In this document: piece by piece, positions 24,705 to 32,490 of the stretch
Position numbering within the stretch: position 1 is the first letter of the stretch
Layout of the letters: each line of letters starts with the position of its first letter
Translations under genes and position numbers: made by a program
IMG/VR virus record: IMGVR_UViG_3300034019_000950
Coordinates: 1 to 64,000 of that record
Direction: 5' to 3' (one strand)
DNA length: 64,000 nucleotides
Origin: a virus
The notes under the pieces: generated by a model
Told to the model about the DNA's origin: nothing
Seen by the model: only the letters and a program-made list of their open reading frames with translations
Databases searched by the model: none

Positions 24705-24734
24705 TTGCAAGCGTAACGGGTTGCATGTTACCCT
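24705..24734 (+). promoter_or_regulatory. Early-type promoter with dyad (site 10)
   Basis: The -35 is TTGCAA (24705-24710), the spacer 18 bases and the -10 TACCCT (24729-24734) after TGT. The dyad GTAAC-N9-GTTAC lies at 24713-24731. It precedes the serine recombinase. Confidence 0.75.
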
Positions 24735-24760
24735 TGTGGTATAGCAATGGGGCCGACATA

Positions 24761-25504
24761 ATGAGCCGCAAGACCAGCAACATCACTCGCACCCGTGCCG
24801 TCGCGTACCTGCGCGTGAGCACAGACAAACAAGCAGATACTGGCGTAAGCCTTGACGCACAGCGCGCCAAGGTGCAGCTCTACGCCGATCTCTACGACGT
24901 GGAGCTGGTCGAGGTGGTGGTGGACGCGGGCGCAAGCGCCAAGACGCTGGAGCGCGAGGGCCTGCAGCGCGCGCTGGCCATGCTGGACAGCGGCAAGGCT
25001 GACGCCCTGCTGGTGTGCAAGCTGGACCGCCTCACGCGCAGCGTGCGCGACCTGGGCGCGCTGCTGGACGGCTGGTTCGGGCGCAAGGACGGCCCGGCGC
25101 TGCTGTCGGTGCAGGAGCAGGTGGACACCCGCACGGCAGGCGGGCGGCTCGTCCTCAACGTGCTGATGTCCGTGGCACAGTGGGAGCGTGAAACCATCGG
25201 AGAGCGCACCAGCGCGGCGATGGCGCACATGAAGGCAGAGGGTGCGTACACGGGCGGGCGCGCGCCCTATGGGTGGCAGGCCGACGCCGAGGGGCAGCTG
25301 CACCCGGTGCCTGCCGAGCAGGCAGCCATCGTGCTGGCGCAGCAGCTGCACGCCGAGGGGAACAGCCTGCGCCGGGTGGGCGCGCTGCTGTTGGAAGCGG
25401 GACACCTGCCCCGTATCGGTAGTGCATGGCACGCGAGCAGCATCAGGGTTGTTCTGGCTGCACGGGTCGCAACGGCTACAAGTGTGGATCAGTCGGCTGC
25501 GTAA
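24761..25504 (+). CDS. Small serine recombinase
   Basis: A 247-residue resolvase/invertase-type protein. The catalytic Ser is S20 in YLRVSTDKQ, with CKLDRLTRS and the ERETIGERT helix typical of the family. A short recombinase-like C-terminal segment (APYGW and the LRRVGALLLEAGHLP helix) binds DNA. It is much shorter than large serine integrases. It may resolve genome dimers, invert a segment or act as a minimal integrase. No paired attachment sites were seen beside it. Confidence 0.85.
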   Translation: MSRKTSNITRTRAVAYLRVSTDKQADTGVSLDAQRAKVQLYADLYDVELVEVVVDAGASAKTLEREGLQRALAMLDSGKADALLVCKLDRLTRSVRDLGALLDGWFGRKDGPALLSVQEQVDTRTAGGRLVLNVLMSVAQWERETIGERTSAAMAHMKAEGAYTGGRAPYGWQADAEGQLHPVPAEQAAIVLAQQLHAEGNSLRRVGALLLEAGHLPRIGSAWHASSIRVVLAARVATATSVDQSAA

Positions 25505-25556
25505 GTCACCTGTGCGCGTTGGAAGCAAACGCCCTATGACTTCTGCAGGAGGGCTG

Positions 25557-26441
25557 ATGCTCGATCTGCGAAACCTACCGACCAGCGCGGTCATGCGACT
25601 GGTCCGCGCCACCCCTCGGAGGGATGGCGCCGGCATCGTGTGGGACTACGACCTTTCTATTGAGGTTCCAGACGAACAGGCGGCTGCATTGGTGGACAGC
25701 TACGTGCCCGGTGCTGCACGAGCATTCGCCAGTGGTGGTGATGGTGCGCGTGGCAAGGCGAGCACAACCGGGGGCTTTGACCTGTGTGCGTTGGAGCTAT
25801 CCGCAGAGGACGGGCGTCACCTTGCGCGAGGTCATGCCGAGGTGCGGCAGGCTACGGTCAGCGTGACGGCATCACAGGCAGTGCTGGTGGTGCGCGTGCG
25901 CGTGCACGGACTGTTGGAAAGAGCGGCGACTGATGTTGTGTATCAGCTTGACGAAGTGCTGCAGGTGTCTTTGACGACACAGCACGCTGCACGACTGACG
26001 GTTGCGGAAGCTGTGGGCGCTGGGCAGCGGCCCGCTCAAAGTGTGGGTGGCTTGATTGGCAGGCTGGTTGTCGTCCAGCATGGAACAGAGCTGATGGCTG
26101 GCATTGTTGTCCATCAGGATGGAACAAGCCTGCATCTTGAGTCATTGGACGAGGGCGTGTCGCTGGTGGACCTGGGAACCGGAAAGCCGGCAACGGTGTT
26201 GGACGTGGTTCCTCCTCCTGGCGAGGCGATGAGCGAGCTTGTGTCGTTCTACTCGGTCAGCTGTGCTCATGCCGGTGTGCGTGCAAGCTGGCACGACGTA
26301 ATCACGGCAATCGGCCTGCTGTATGCTGAACAAAAGCTGCAAGCGTTGCCTGACTACAGCTGGCAGCTTGACCCCGAGGTCTGGGAAGCTGCACTGGAGC
26401 ACGCAATCACAAACGCGGGGCCGACAACGGCAGAGGCGTGA
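25557..26441 (+). CDS. Hypothetical protein (294 aa)
   Basis: Beta-rich soluble protein, unknown. The N-terminus has VMRLVRATPRRDGAGIVWDYDLSI-like alternation; the last 70 residues are helical. ATG 25557 follows AGGAGGG. It begins an overlapping run of genes that leads into the modification operon. Confidence 0.7.
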   Translation: MLDLRNLPTSAVMRLVRATPRRDGAGIVWDYDLSIEVPDEQAAALVDSYVPGAARAFASGGDGARGKASTTGGFDLCALELSAEDGRHLARGHAEVRQATVSVTASQAVLVVRVRVHGLLERAATDVVYQLDEVLQVSLTTQHAARLTVAEAVGAGQRPAQSVGGLIGRLVVVQHGTELMAGIVVHQDGTSLHLESLDEGVSLVDLGTGKPATVLDVVPPPGEAMSELVSFYSVSCAHAGVRASWHDVITAIGLLYAEQKLQALPDYSWQLDPEVWEAALEHAITNAGPTTAEA

Positions 26442-26713
26442 CCACCTATCAAGTGCAGTGCAAGGTGATTTTCATGCTAAACGGTTCGACGCGAGAGCAG
26501 GTAGTGCTGGAGCATGGCGACATCGTGCAAGGTGCAACACTGGGGAGCGTGTCCGCAAGAGATCTGCGCGAATACACTCGCATGGAGCAGCAGCATTCCA
26601 TCTTCCATAGGAATGAGCGCATCGTTTGGGTGCAAGTGTATGGCGCAGTGCGCGGACTGATTGTTGGAAAGCAGTGCGTACCTTCCAATCTTACGGCGAC
26701 GGTGCCGCTGTGA
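26438..26713 (+). CDS. Hypothetical protein (91 aa)
   Basis: Small alpha/beta protein without recognised motifs. It starts GTGA on the upstream stop and itself overlaps the next gene in the same way, so the spacing supports a real gene. Confidence 0.65.
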   Translation: MTTYQVQCKVIFMLNGSTREQVVLEHGDIVQGATLGSVSARDLREYTRMEQQHSIFHRNERIVWVQVYGAVRGLIVGKQCVPSNLTATVPL

Positions 26714-27006
26714 CGACAAGCAATCTGCCAGAGCGAGCTACGGTCCTATCGCTGCCGATGGACGACCCGGAAACAAGCGTGCGCAGTCCTGCACTGGCGG
26801 CACTGCTGTCAGAAGGATGGAAAGTCATCGCCAGTCTGCCGGCAGCTCGTGGTGATCGTACCGAGCTATTGCTGGTGCTGGCACCACCGCGCCCGCACTA
26901 TGCCCCGCAAGTGCCCCCGGCGCCCTTATGGGCTTACTTGCTTGCTGCGCTGGCCTGCGGTGTGGGGGCCGCCGCTGGCAGCCTGCTGGCTGGCCTTGCA
27001 AACTGA
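26710..27006 (+). CDS. Small membrane protein (98 aa)
   Basis: Soluble N-terminal part followed by one C-terminal hydrophobic segment (about residues 72-96), so probably tail-anchored. The GTG start at 26710 overlaps the upstream stop. Function unknown. Confidence 0.65.
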   Translation: MTTSNLPERATVLSLPMDDPETSVRSPALAALLSEGWKVIASLPAARGDRTELLLVLAPPRPHYAPQVPPAPLWAYLLAALACGVGAAAGSLLAGLAN

Positions 27007-27021
27007 CAACTGGAGTATTCG

Positions 27022-27762
27022 ATGCCGACCACTGAGCTGAACCTGACGACCGTGGCGCTTTCTGAACTGCGCCCCGACCCTGCCAATCCGCGCACGCACG
27101 ATGCGCGAAACATCGCGGCCATCGCAGCCAGCCTGCGAGAGCACGGTCAGGTAGAGCCGCTGCTGGTTCAGCGTTCCACGATGATGGTGATCGGCGGCAA
27201 CGGACGTGCAGAGGCCATGCGCTCCCTTGGCTGGAAGCAGGCCCGCGTGGCGTTGCTTGATGTCAGCGACACGGAGGCTCGCAAGCTTTCCATTGCACTG
27301 AACCGCACGGGCGAACTGGCCGGATGGGATGAAGCTGTGCTGGCGCGGCACCTTGCCGACCTGTCGGCGTTGGATGGTTTCGTTGTCGAGGACCTGGGCT
27401 TCAACACGGCTGAGCTGGACGCCTTGGTGGCCGCCTATGTTGGTGAAGTCGATCAGATGCACTTGGAAGAGCCGCCGCCGCGCGACACCAGCAAACTTCC
27501 AATCAACCAGCTGACTGCCGCACAGACCGATCAGCCTGCTTCCCCTGTCACGTCGTCCGTCATGCCCGCTACGCCCGAGCACACCGTTCCTGCGCCGATG
27601 CCGACCAGCAGCGTTCGCCTTGTCCAGCTGTTCTTGGATGATGAAACCATCGACGGCTTTCAGATGGCCGTGCGCAAGCTTGCCGACCAGTACGTGACCG
27701 ACAACATCACCGACACCGTGCGTCGTGCTGTGCTGACGGCAGCCGGCGATTGGAAGGACTGA
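27022..27762 (+). CDS. ParB-like nuclease-domain protein
   Basis: A 246-residue protein. Residues 8-100 form a ParB/Srx-type domain: LRPDPANPRTHD, then IAASLREHGQVEPLLV and MVIGGNGR (the ParB G-x-x-R box). A Pro/Thr linker and a helical C-terminal domain follow. In cellular ParB this fold binds and hydrolyses CTP; phage versions often accompany DNA-modification genes. It opens the modification operon: its stop overlaps the oxygenase ATG. No parA is nearby, so plasmid-style partitioning is unlikely. Confidence 0.82.
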   Translation: MPTTELNLTTVALSELRPDPANPRTHDARNIAAIAASLREHGQVEPLLVQRSTMMVIGGNGRAEAMRSLGWKQARVALLDVSDTEARKLSIALNRTGELAGWDEAVLARHLADLSALDGFVVEDLGFNTAELDALVAAYVGEVDQMHLEEPPPRDTSKLPINQLTAAQTDQPASPVTSSVMPATPEHTVPAPMPTSSVRLVQLFLDDETIDGFQMAVRKLADQYVTDNITDTVRRAVLTAAGDWKD

Positions 27763-28655
27763 TGCGGGCGGTCCTACGGACCAAGGTGCCTGAGCATGAA
27801 GTGGCTGCATGGAAGGGCAGGCACCCGCAGGCAAGCCAGTTCGACATGCTGGTTACTGGTGAGTGCGACCTGTATGGGCCGGATGGATCACCTTTGCTGT
27901 TTGTCCGACGCGGCAAGCTGAACAGCGAGGCAATAGAACAAGCAAGGCCGACACTGCACTGGATGCGTCGCTTCACAAGCGACAACCGCGCTGACTACGC
28001 TGGCGGCATTGCAGCCAAGGCCGTCAACGCAGATGGCACAGTGGCGAAGCAGAGCCGGACATACGATGAGCAAGGCAACGTGATGAGTGTGCCGAGCTGC
28101 ATTGCCGGCTTCTTTGAGCCGCAAGGCGGCCGGCATCCGTTCTGCAGGGCCACAGCATTCCTGCGCTCCTTCCCTGATCAATGGGCCAGTCTGCAGCCGA
28201 TGCTTAGGGACGTCGGCGCACTCTATCGACGCACTGTTCCGCTGCGATGGAAGCAGCAGATGGAAGTGGTGGACAAGTCAGACCCAGCGTGGGTCATTCC
28301 TGGCACACCCTTCACTACGATTACCGTCAACAACACAGTGCCGGCTGCCTACCACCGAGATGGTGGCGACCTCAAAGAAGGCTTTGGTGTCCTTGTCGTC
28401 TTGTCAAAGGGTCAGTTCGACGGATTCGATCTCGTCGTTCCAGAGTACCGTGTGGCTACCCACCTGCGCGACGGCGACGTTCTGTTCTTTGACCCGACTG
28501 TGTGGCATGGCAACACCCTGCCGACCAACATGGTTGGAGAGAAAGACGAGGACTGGTATCGCATCAGCCTTGTGGCTTACTACCGAGAGGGCATCGTCGG
28601 CTGCGGCAGCCCGCAGGCAGAGCTGCAAAAAGCAAAGGCCAGGGGTGCGCTGTGA
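27762..28655 (+). CDS. TET/JBP-type 2-oxoglutarate/Fe(II) dioxygenase
   Basis: A 297-residue protein with the signature of the TET/JBP family, which hydroxylates 5-methylcytosine or thymine in DNA. Iron ligands are H198 and D200 (YHRDGGD) and H249 (VWHGN); R267 in YRISLVAYYR should bind 2-oxoglutarate. The segment GFDLVVPEYR before DGDVLFFD is the usual metal-core strand, and FTSDNRADYAGG near residue 71 matches the family N-terminal motif. ATG 27762 follows GGAAGG and overlaps the ParB stop. Whether C or T is the substrate cannot be told; no cytosine methyltransferase was seen beside it. Confidence 0.82.
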   Translation: MRAVLRTKVPEHEVAAWKGRHPQASQFDMLVTGECDLYGPDGSPLLFVRRGKLNSEAIEQARPTLHWMRRFTSDNRADYAGGIAAKAVNADGTVAKQSRTYDEQGNVMSVPSCIAGFFEPQGGRHPFCRATAFLRSFPDQWASLQPMLRDVGALYRRTVPLRWKQQMEVVDKSDPAWVIPGTPFTTITVNNTVPAAYHRDGGDLKEGFGVLVVLSKGQFDGFDLVVPEYRVATHLRDGDVLFFDPTVWHGNTLPTNMVGEKDEDWYRISLVAYYREGIVGCGSPQAELQKAKARGAL

Positions 28656-29179
28656 AGACCGTGCTTTACGTCGTCGGAGCGCCCGGTGTAGGTAAAAGCA
28701 CTGCGCTCACCGGACTACTCGACAAGTGGGCCACCGCGCTTGTTCAGTCCCCAAAGTGGACATTGAGTGCGCCGATTGCTCTCGTTGGTCACTACGTAAA
28801 GGGCGGCCATGATGGCGGCGACACCGTTCCCTACGACGGTGCGGCAGAGTGCTTGACGTACATGCGCGATGTTCTGTTGCAAGATCACCGCCTGCATGGC
28901 TTTGTGCTGGATGGTGACCGCTTTACAACCTCTACCTGCCGTCAGTTCACTGACGGCCTACCTGGCATCCGTGTTGTGTGTGTTCATCTACAAGCCAGTG
29001 ACGCAACACTCACAGCCAGACGGACAGCCAGGGGCAGCACGCAGAACCCAACATGGATGCTCGGCCGCAACACGAAGGCGGCACGGTTTGCTGACAGCTT
29101 CCCCGACGCGGTACGGCTGCAGACTGATGAAATGAGGCCGGATGAAGTCACCCAGGCAATACGGGAACTGTTGCGGTGA
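28652..29179 (+). CDS. P-loop kinase, putative hydroxymethyl-base DNA kinase
   Basis: A 175-residue P-loop protein with Walker A GAPGVGKST at residues 9-17 and a DGDRF motif near residue 90. The fold is that of small nucleotide/nucleoside kinases. P-loop kinases that phosphorylate 5-hydroxymethyluracil in DNA are known from phage hypermodification pathways. The overlap with the oxygenase gene (GTGA) and the aGPT-like gene downstream support that role, which is inference. A host-nucleotide kinase is the alternative. Confidence 0.7.
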   Translation: MKTVLYVVGAPGVGKSTALTGLLDKWATALVQSPKWTLSAPIALVGHYVKGGHDGGDTVPYDGAAECLTYMRDVLLQDHRLHGFVLDGDRFTTSTCRQFTDGLPGIRVVCVHLQASDATLTARRTARGSTQNPTWMLGRNTKAARFADSFPDAVRLQTDEMRPDEVTQAIRELLR

Positions 29180-30219
29180 GCGCATCGCCAGTCGCACTTG
29201 CAGAGCCAGATCTTGCGAAAGTGAAAGCTTTGCTTCTGGACACGGCATCACCCGTACACGGTGATCCATCGTGTGTAGTGGTGTTGTTGTCTGCGAGCCG
29301 TAGTGGAAGCAGCACGGTGCATGACCTGCTGGCCCGGTGCGATGCCGTCGCGGCCTTGCCAGGAGAGATTGAGCCATACCTGCGATTGACTGGTAACGCG
29401 CAAGGCGTAGATGGAAGTAACGAGGTCACTTCCTTCACAAACATCGAAGAACTGCGCGCGCTTGTCCGCACGGATCTGCGCCTATGGTCGCAACCTCTAC
29501 CGCTGGTTCATGGTTCTGATTGGCATCAGCGTCGCCTGTTGTTTCAGTCTCCTATGGGCTTGGAGCTGGACGAAGGCTGGTATGACGGTTGCAGCAGACC
29601 GCCCGCTTCCAATCTCACGGTCTTGGAAGAGCCGCCACTGGTTCCAATAGCAGATGCGGTGAAGCCGGGTAGCCTAAACGGCGTCAAACTCATACTCAAA
29701 ACACCACAACTCGTCTATCGACGTGGGCTGGTGGAGGCGCTGTTTCCAAACAGTCCGGTTCACTACCTACACCTAAGACGCAGCGCGCCGGGGACTGTCA
29801 ACGGACTGCTTGATGGGTGGCTTGGTCCACACTTTTGGTCATATCGACTACCAGCGCCTGATGGGGCGGCGATGCCTGACTGGTGGTGCTTTGATGTGCC
29901 GCCAGGATGGCACGCGACACGAGGACTGCTTGATGCCTGTGTGCTGCAATGGGTTGCCGCCAACACGGCTGCGCTTCTGCACCCGCTGGTGGGGCATCTC
30001 CACTACGAGGACTTGTGGAGGCCGCAAGCAGAGCAACGAATAGCAGCCGCTTGTGGGATTGCCGTTGAGGCACGGCTACGTACAGTGATGGCGACAGAAC
30101 AGCCGGCTGAAAGACGCTGGGCAACCAAGCGGCCAGAACTTGCAGGCTTGATGGAGAGGAATGACGTTACACAGCTCATGGAGCAGCTGGGTTACGTGAA
30201 TGGAGGTGTCCAGTGGTAG
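29176..30219 (+). CDS. Sulfotransferase-like protein
   Basis: A 347-residue protein with the two PAPS-binding elements of sulfotransferases. The 5'-phosphosulfate loop is LLSASRSGSSTV (residues 37-48); the 3'-phosphate region is HYLHLRRSAPGTVNG (196-210); the strand ending LKTP (174-177) precedes it. These enzymes move sulfate from PAPS to a hydroxyl or amine. It overlaps both neighbours in the modification operon. The hydroxymethyl group made by the dioxygenase would be a natural acceptor, but this is inference. Some P-loop proteins of this fold bind other nucleotides. Confidence 0.7.
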   Translation: MSASPVALAEPDLAKVKALLLDTASPVHGDPSCVVVLLSASRSGSSTVHDLLARCDAVAALPGEIEPYLRLTGNAQGVDGSNEVTSFTNIEELRALVRTDLRLWSQPLPLVHGSDWHQRRLLFQSPMGLELDEGWYDGCSRPPASNLTVLEEPPLVPIADAVKPGSLNGVKLILKTPQLVYRRGLVEALFPNSPVHYLHLRRSAPGTVNGLLDGWLGPHFWSYRLPAPDGAAMPDWWCFDVPPGWHATRGLLDACVLQWVAANTAALLHPLVGHLHYEDLWRPQAEQRIAAACGIAVEARLRTVMATEQPAERRWATKRPELAGLMERNDVTQLMEQLGYVNGGVQW

Positions 30220-31046
30220 GGTTACAGGTCGTCAACCCGGATGGTCGGCTACGTTCAGTGCTGGTATCCAGTGCTGACAAGCTTGCGGCATCCTTGCCGG
30301 CCGCTGTTCCCGCAAGCTGGCTCGCCATGCCAGACGCAAAGGGTCTGATGGCAGAAGTGGAAGCATTCCACGACTTCTTGCGATCGCGCTTGCAGCTTGT
30401 TGTTGTCGACGTGGCCGACGCAACGCTGTTTGATGGCCTGTATGCGCGCGATTACGGCGCCGTCGTCAATCAGACGCTGTATCTGATGCGCAGTCCAGTG
30501 CCGCATCGTGCGCCAGAACGAGACAGGGTGGCTGACGAGCTGCAAAGGCTTGGAATCAAGGCAGTGTGCGCGCCAGATGATGTCTATGGTGAGGGAGCAG
30601 ACCTGCTTCCGCTTTCGCAGGGCCGATGGGCAATCGCAACCGGACGGCGCACAACACAAGGCATGGCCTTATGGATGCGCTCGCAGCTTCCATCAGATCA
30701 AGTCCTCTATCGAACCAAAAAGCGTGGACCTGATGTGCCTCAGCACCTGCTGGGTGGCAACCGCATCCTCAACGGGGTGCTTTACCACCGCGCAGATGTC
30801 GAGCCACTGCCAGGATGGACGGGCGAGTGCGTCAGTCTGAATGTCAATGATGAGGTTGGCAGCAAGCTCGGCATGAACTGGCTCGTGCTGGACAGGGCGG
30901 AAGTCGTGATGGCAGAGGACTGCCCAGGAGTGCGAGCCATGCTGGAGAAAAAAGGCATCAAAGTTCATGTTCTGCCGATGGCTAACATCAGGGCAATGGG
31001 GGGCGGCTTTGCCTGCGCCACGTTGCCGCTGTGGAGAGATCTATGA
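30213..31046 (+). CDS. Pentein-fold amidinotransferase / dimethylargininase-like enzyme
   Basis: A 277-residue member of the guanidine-modifying (pentein) superfamily. Motifs in order: ARDYG (78-82), GEGADLLPL (126-134; acidic residues for substrate), TGRRTTQG (143-150), the catalytic His in PQHLLGG (176-182; H178), and the catalytic Cys in GGGFACATLPL (263-273; C268). These enzymes attack the guanidinium carbon of arginine, then transfer the amidino group to an amine or hydrolyse it. GTG 30213 follows GGAGG and overlaps the sulfotransferase-like gene. In this operon it may act on an amine carried by a modified base, or supply such an amine. Confidence 0.78.
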   Translation: MVGLQVVNPDGRLRSVLVSSADKLAASLPAAVPASWLAMPDAKGLMAEVEAFHDFLRSRLQLVVVDVADATLFDGLYARDYGAVVNQTLYLMRSPVPHRAPERDRVADELQRLGIKAVCAPDDVYGEGADLLPLSQGRWAIATGRRTTQGMALWMRSQLPSDQVLYRTKKRGPDVPQHLLGGNRILNGVLYHRADVEPLPGWTGECVSLNVNDEVGSKLGMNWLVLDRAEVVMAEDCPGVRAMLEKKGIKVHVLPMANIRAMGGGFACATLPLWRDL

Positions 31047-31999
31047 CAGATGCGCTTGATCCAACGTCATGGCCCTTGTGGTCTGTGTTCATTCGCTTTG
31101 CACGTCGTCAGCTGGAAACGCTCGACTACGACCCGTTCCATCCGATGCTGGTGCACCTACAGCGCGGCACGAGTGTTGATGAAGGCTTGTGGTCCAGCTT
31201 CCTTTACATGGCCTTCTACAACCTGGGATCAGCCTACTGTGCGTGGACAACAACACGTCCGATGCAGGCACTTCCAGCAATAGCGGACCGATGGTCTATC
31301 GGAACGCAAAGACGCAACCTGCGAGCAAGCAGTGTTTGCAAGCATGTTGAGTCATTGGCATCGCAAGCCAGACCGCACGGGAGCCTCTACAGCTTCTTCA
31401 CACATGACTTCACTGGTAACGAAAAGGCAGATTGGCTAAGCCTTCTGAACAGGCTGGAAGGCGTGTGGGGTAACGGAAGGTGGGGCGCTTACACGACAGC
31501 TGAGCTGCTACAGAAAGTGAACCAGCTACCAGTGCAGCCAGCAACCCTTGGATTGGAAGGAGCCACAGGCCCACGAAAGGGACTGGTGGTGCTGACGGGC
31601 CTATCAGCGGAAACCAGCACGGAGGTCATGCAGGTGTATGGTGACGCGCTACTGGCCAAGCTACGCAGCCTGTTTCCAAACCCCCGCATCCCCTGGGCAA
31701 GACACGGCATTGACTTCGCAATGACCGAAAGCATCCTCTGCGACTTCTACGGCTTGACCAAGGGTCGCTACTACATCGGGCGGGACATAGACCGTGAGGC
31801 AGGACGGATACTGTCTCAAAGTGGTCGAACTGACGTGGATATGGGTCCCTTGTGGGCCGCACGCGCCACAGTGTTCCCACCTCACCTGCTTGCTGAGCGA
31901 CGGAGGACCGTGCTGGACATTGATTATGAAAGAGCGCGGGTCTACAAAGAGACTGGCCTGCTGGCAGACTACCGTGACGACTTCCCTTTGCTGCCATGA
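31043..31999 (+). CDS. Probable alpha-glutamyl/putrescinyl-thymine pyrophosphorylase-like protein
   Basis: A 318-residue helical protein. The region near residue 225 (ARHGIDFAMTESILCDFYG, then KGRYYIGRDIDR) and the N-terminal yDPFHP and aromatic helices resemble the aGPT-PPlase families (distant DNA glycosylase relatives). They are predicted to join amino acids or amines to phosphorylated hydroxymethyl-thymine in phage DNA. The match is from memory of the family pattern, so moderate. ATG 31043 overlaps the pentein stop and follows GGAG. It closes the operon; a new promoter follows. Confidence 0.6.
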   Translation: MTDALDPTSWPLWSVFIRFARRQLETLDYDPFHPMLVHLQRGTSVDEGLWSSFLYMAFYNLGSAYCAWTTTRPMQALPAIADRWSIGTQRRNLRASSVCKHVESLASQARPHGSLYSFFTHDFTGNEKADWLSLLNRLEGVWGNGRWGAYTTAELLQKVNQLPVQPATLGLEGATGPRKGLVVLTGLSAETSTEVMQVYGDALLAKLRSLFPNPRIPWARHGIDFAMTESILCDFYGLTKGRYYIGRDIDREAGRILSQSGRTDVDMGPLWAARATVFPPHLLAERRRTVLDIDYERARVYKETGLLADYRDDFPLLP

Positions 32000-32006
32000 G
32001 TGATTG

Positions 32007-32034
32007 TTGCGCATAACTGCCTGCATGTTAGTAT
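32007..32034 (+). promoter_or_regulatory. Early-type promoter with dyad (site 11)
   Basis: The -35 is TTGCGC (32007-32012), the spacer 16 bases and the -10 TAGTAT (32029-32034) after TGT. The dyad ATAAC-N9-GTTAG lies at 32013-32031. Confidence 0.65.
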
Positions 32035-32054
32035 GGTGGTGCAAGGGGGCCACC

Positions 32055-32393
32055 ATGATTGACTACAAACAGGCAGTAAGTGGGGAACAGCGTGCGGCTT
32101 GTGCGAGGTTGCAGGCCGACCTGCAGTTAGAGCTGAGCGCACTGCCTAAGCAGGCAAAGTGGCACGAGCGCATCGCCTACAACAACGCAATCGACTGGCT
32201 CGATAGCGTCATTCAACATGGCGCATACGGTTGCCAGCTGTGCTTTACGAAGCATCCGGTCGTGTTGCGTCTTGCTGCGCATCATGGAGTGCCGGTAGCG
32301 CCCGCCCCGCGTCATGCCACGACTGATGATGTGCGTAGGTTGCGGGAAGGCATCGCGCTGACAGAAAGGGTGCGTCCTAACCTGCGCGCATAG
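32055..32393 (+). CDS. Hypothetical protein (112 aa)
   Basis: Small basic helical protein, unknown, with a possible metal-binding CQLCFTKH in the middle. ATG 32055 follows AAGGGGG and promoter site 11. The C-terminal end runs into a decamer repeat. Confidence 0.65.
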   Translation: MIDYKQAVSGEQRAACARLQADLQLELSALPKQAKWHERIAYNNAIDWLDSVIQHGAYGCQLCFTKHPVVLRLAAHHGVPVAPAPRHATTDDVRRLREGIALTERVRPNLRA

Positions 32394-32430
32394 GGGCGCG
32401 CAGGGGCGCGTAGGGGCGCGTAGGGGCCTG
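32391..32430. repeat. Tandem decamer TAGGGGCGCG
   Basis: Four in-phase 10-base units: 32391, 32401 (CAGGGGCGCG), 32411 and 32421 (TAGGGGCCTG). The exact helical-turn period would present the same face of DNA repeatedly. It begins at the stop codon of the 32055 gene. Confidence 0.8.
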
Positions 32431-32490
32431 TAACGGGGCGCATAGGGTGCCCATACGCGCCAGCACTGGCAACGCATGGCCGGTGCGTGC

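Noticed and set aside
27022-27762. Plasmid-type ParAB partition system
   Set aside because: No ParA ATPase lies next to it. The operon context points to DNA modification instead.
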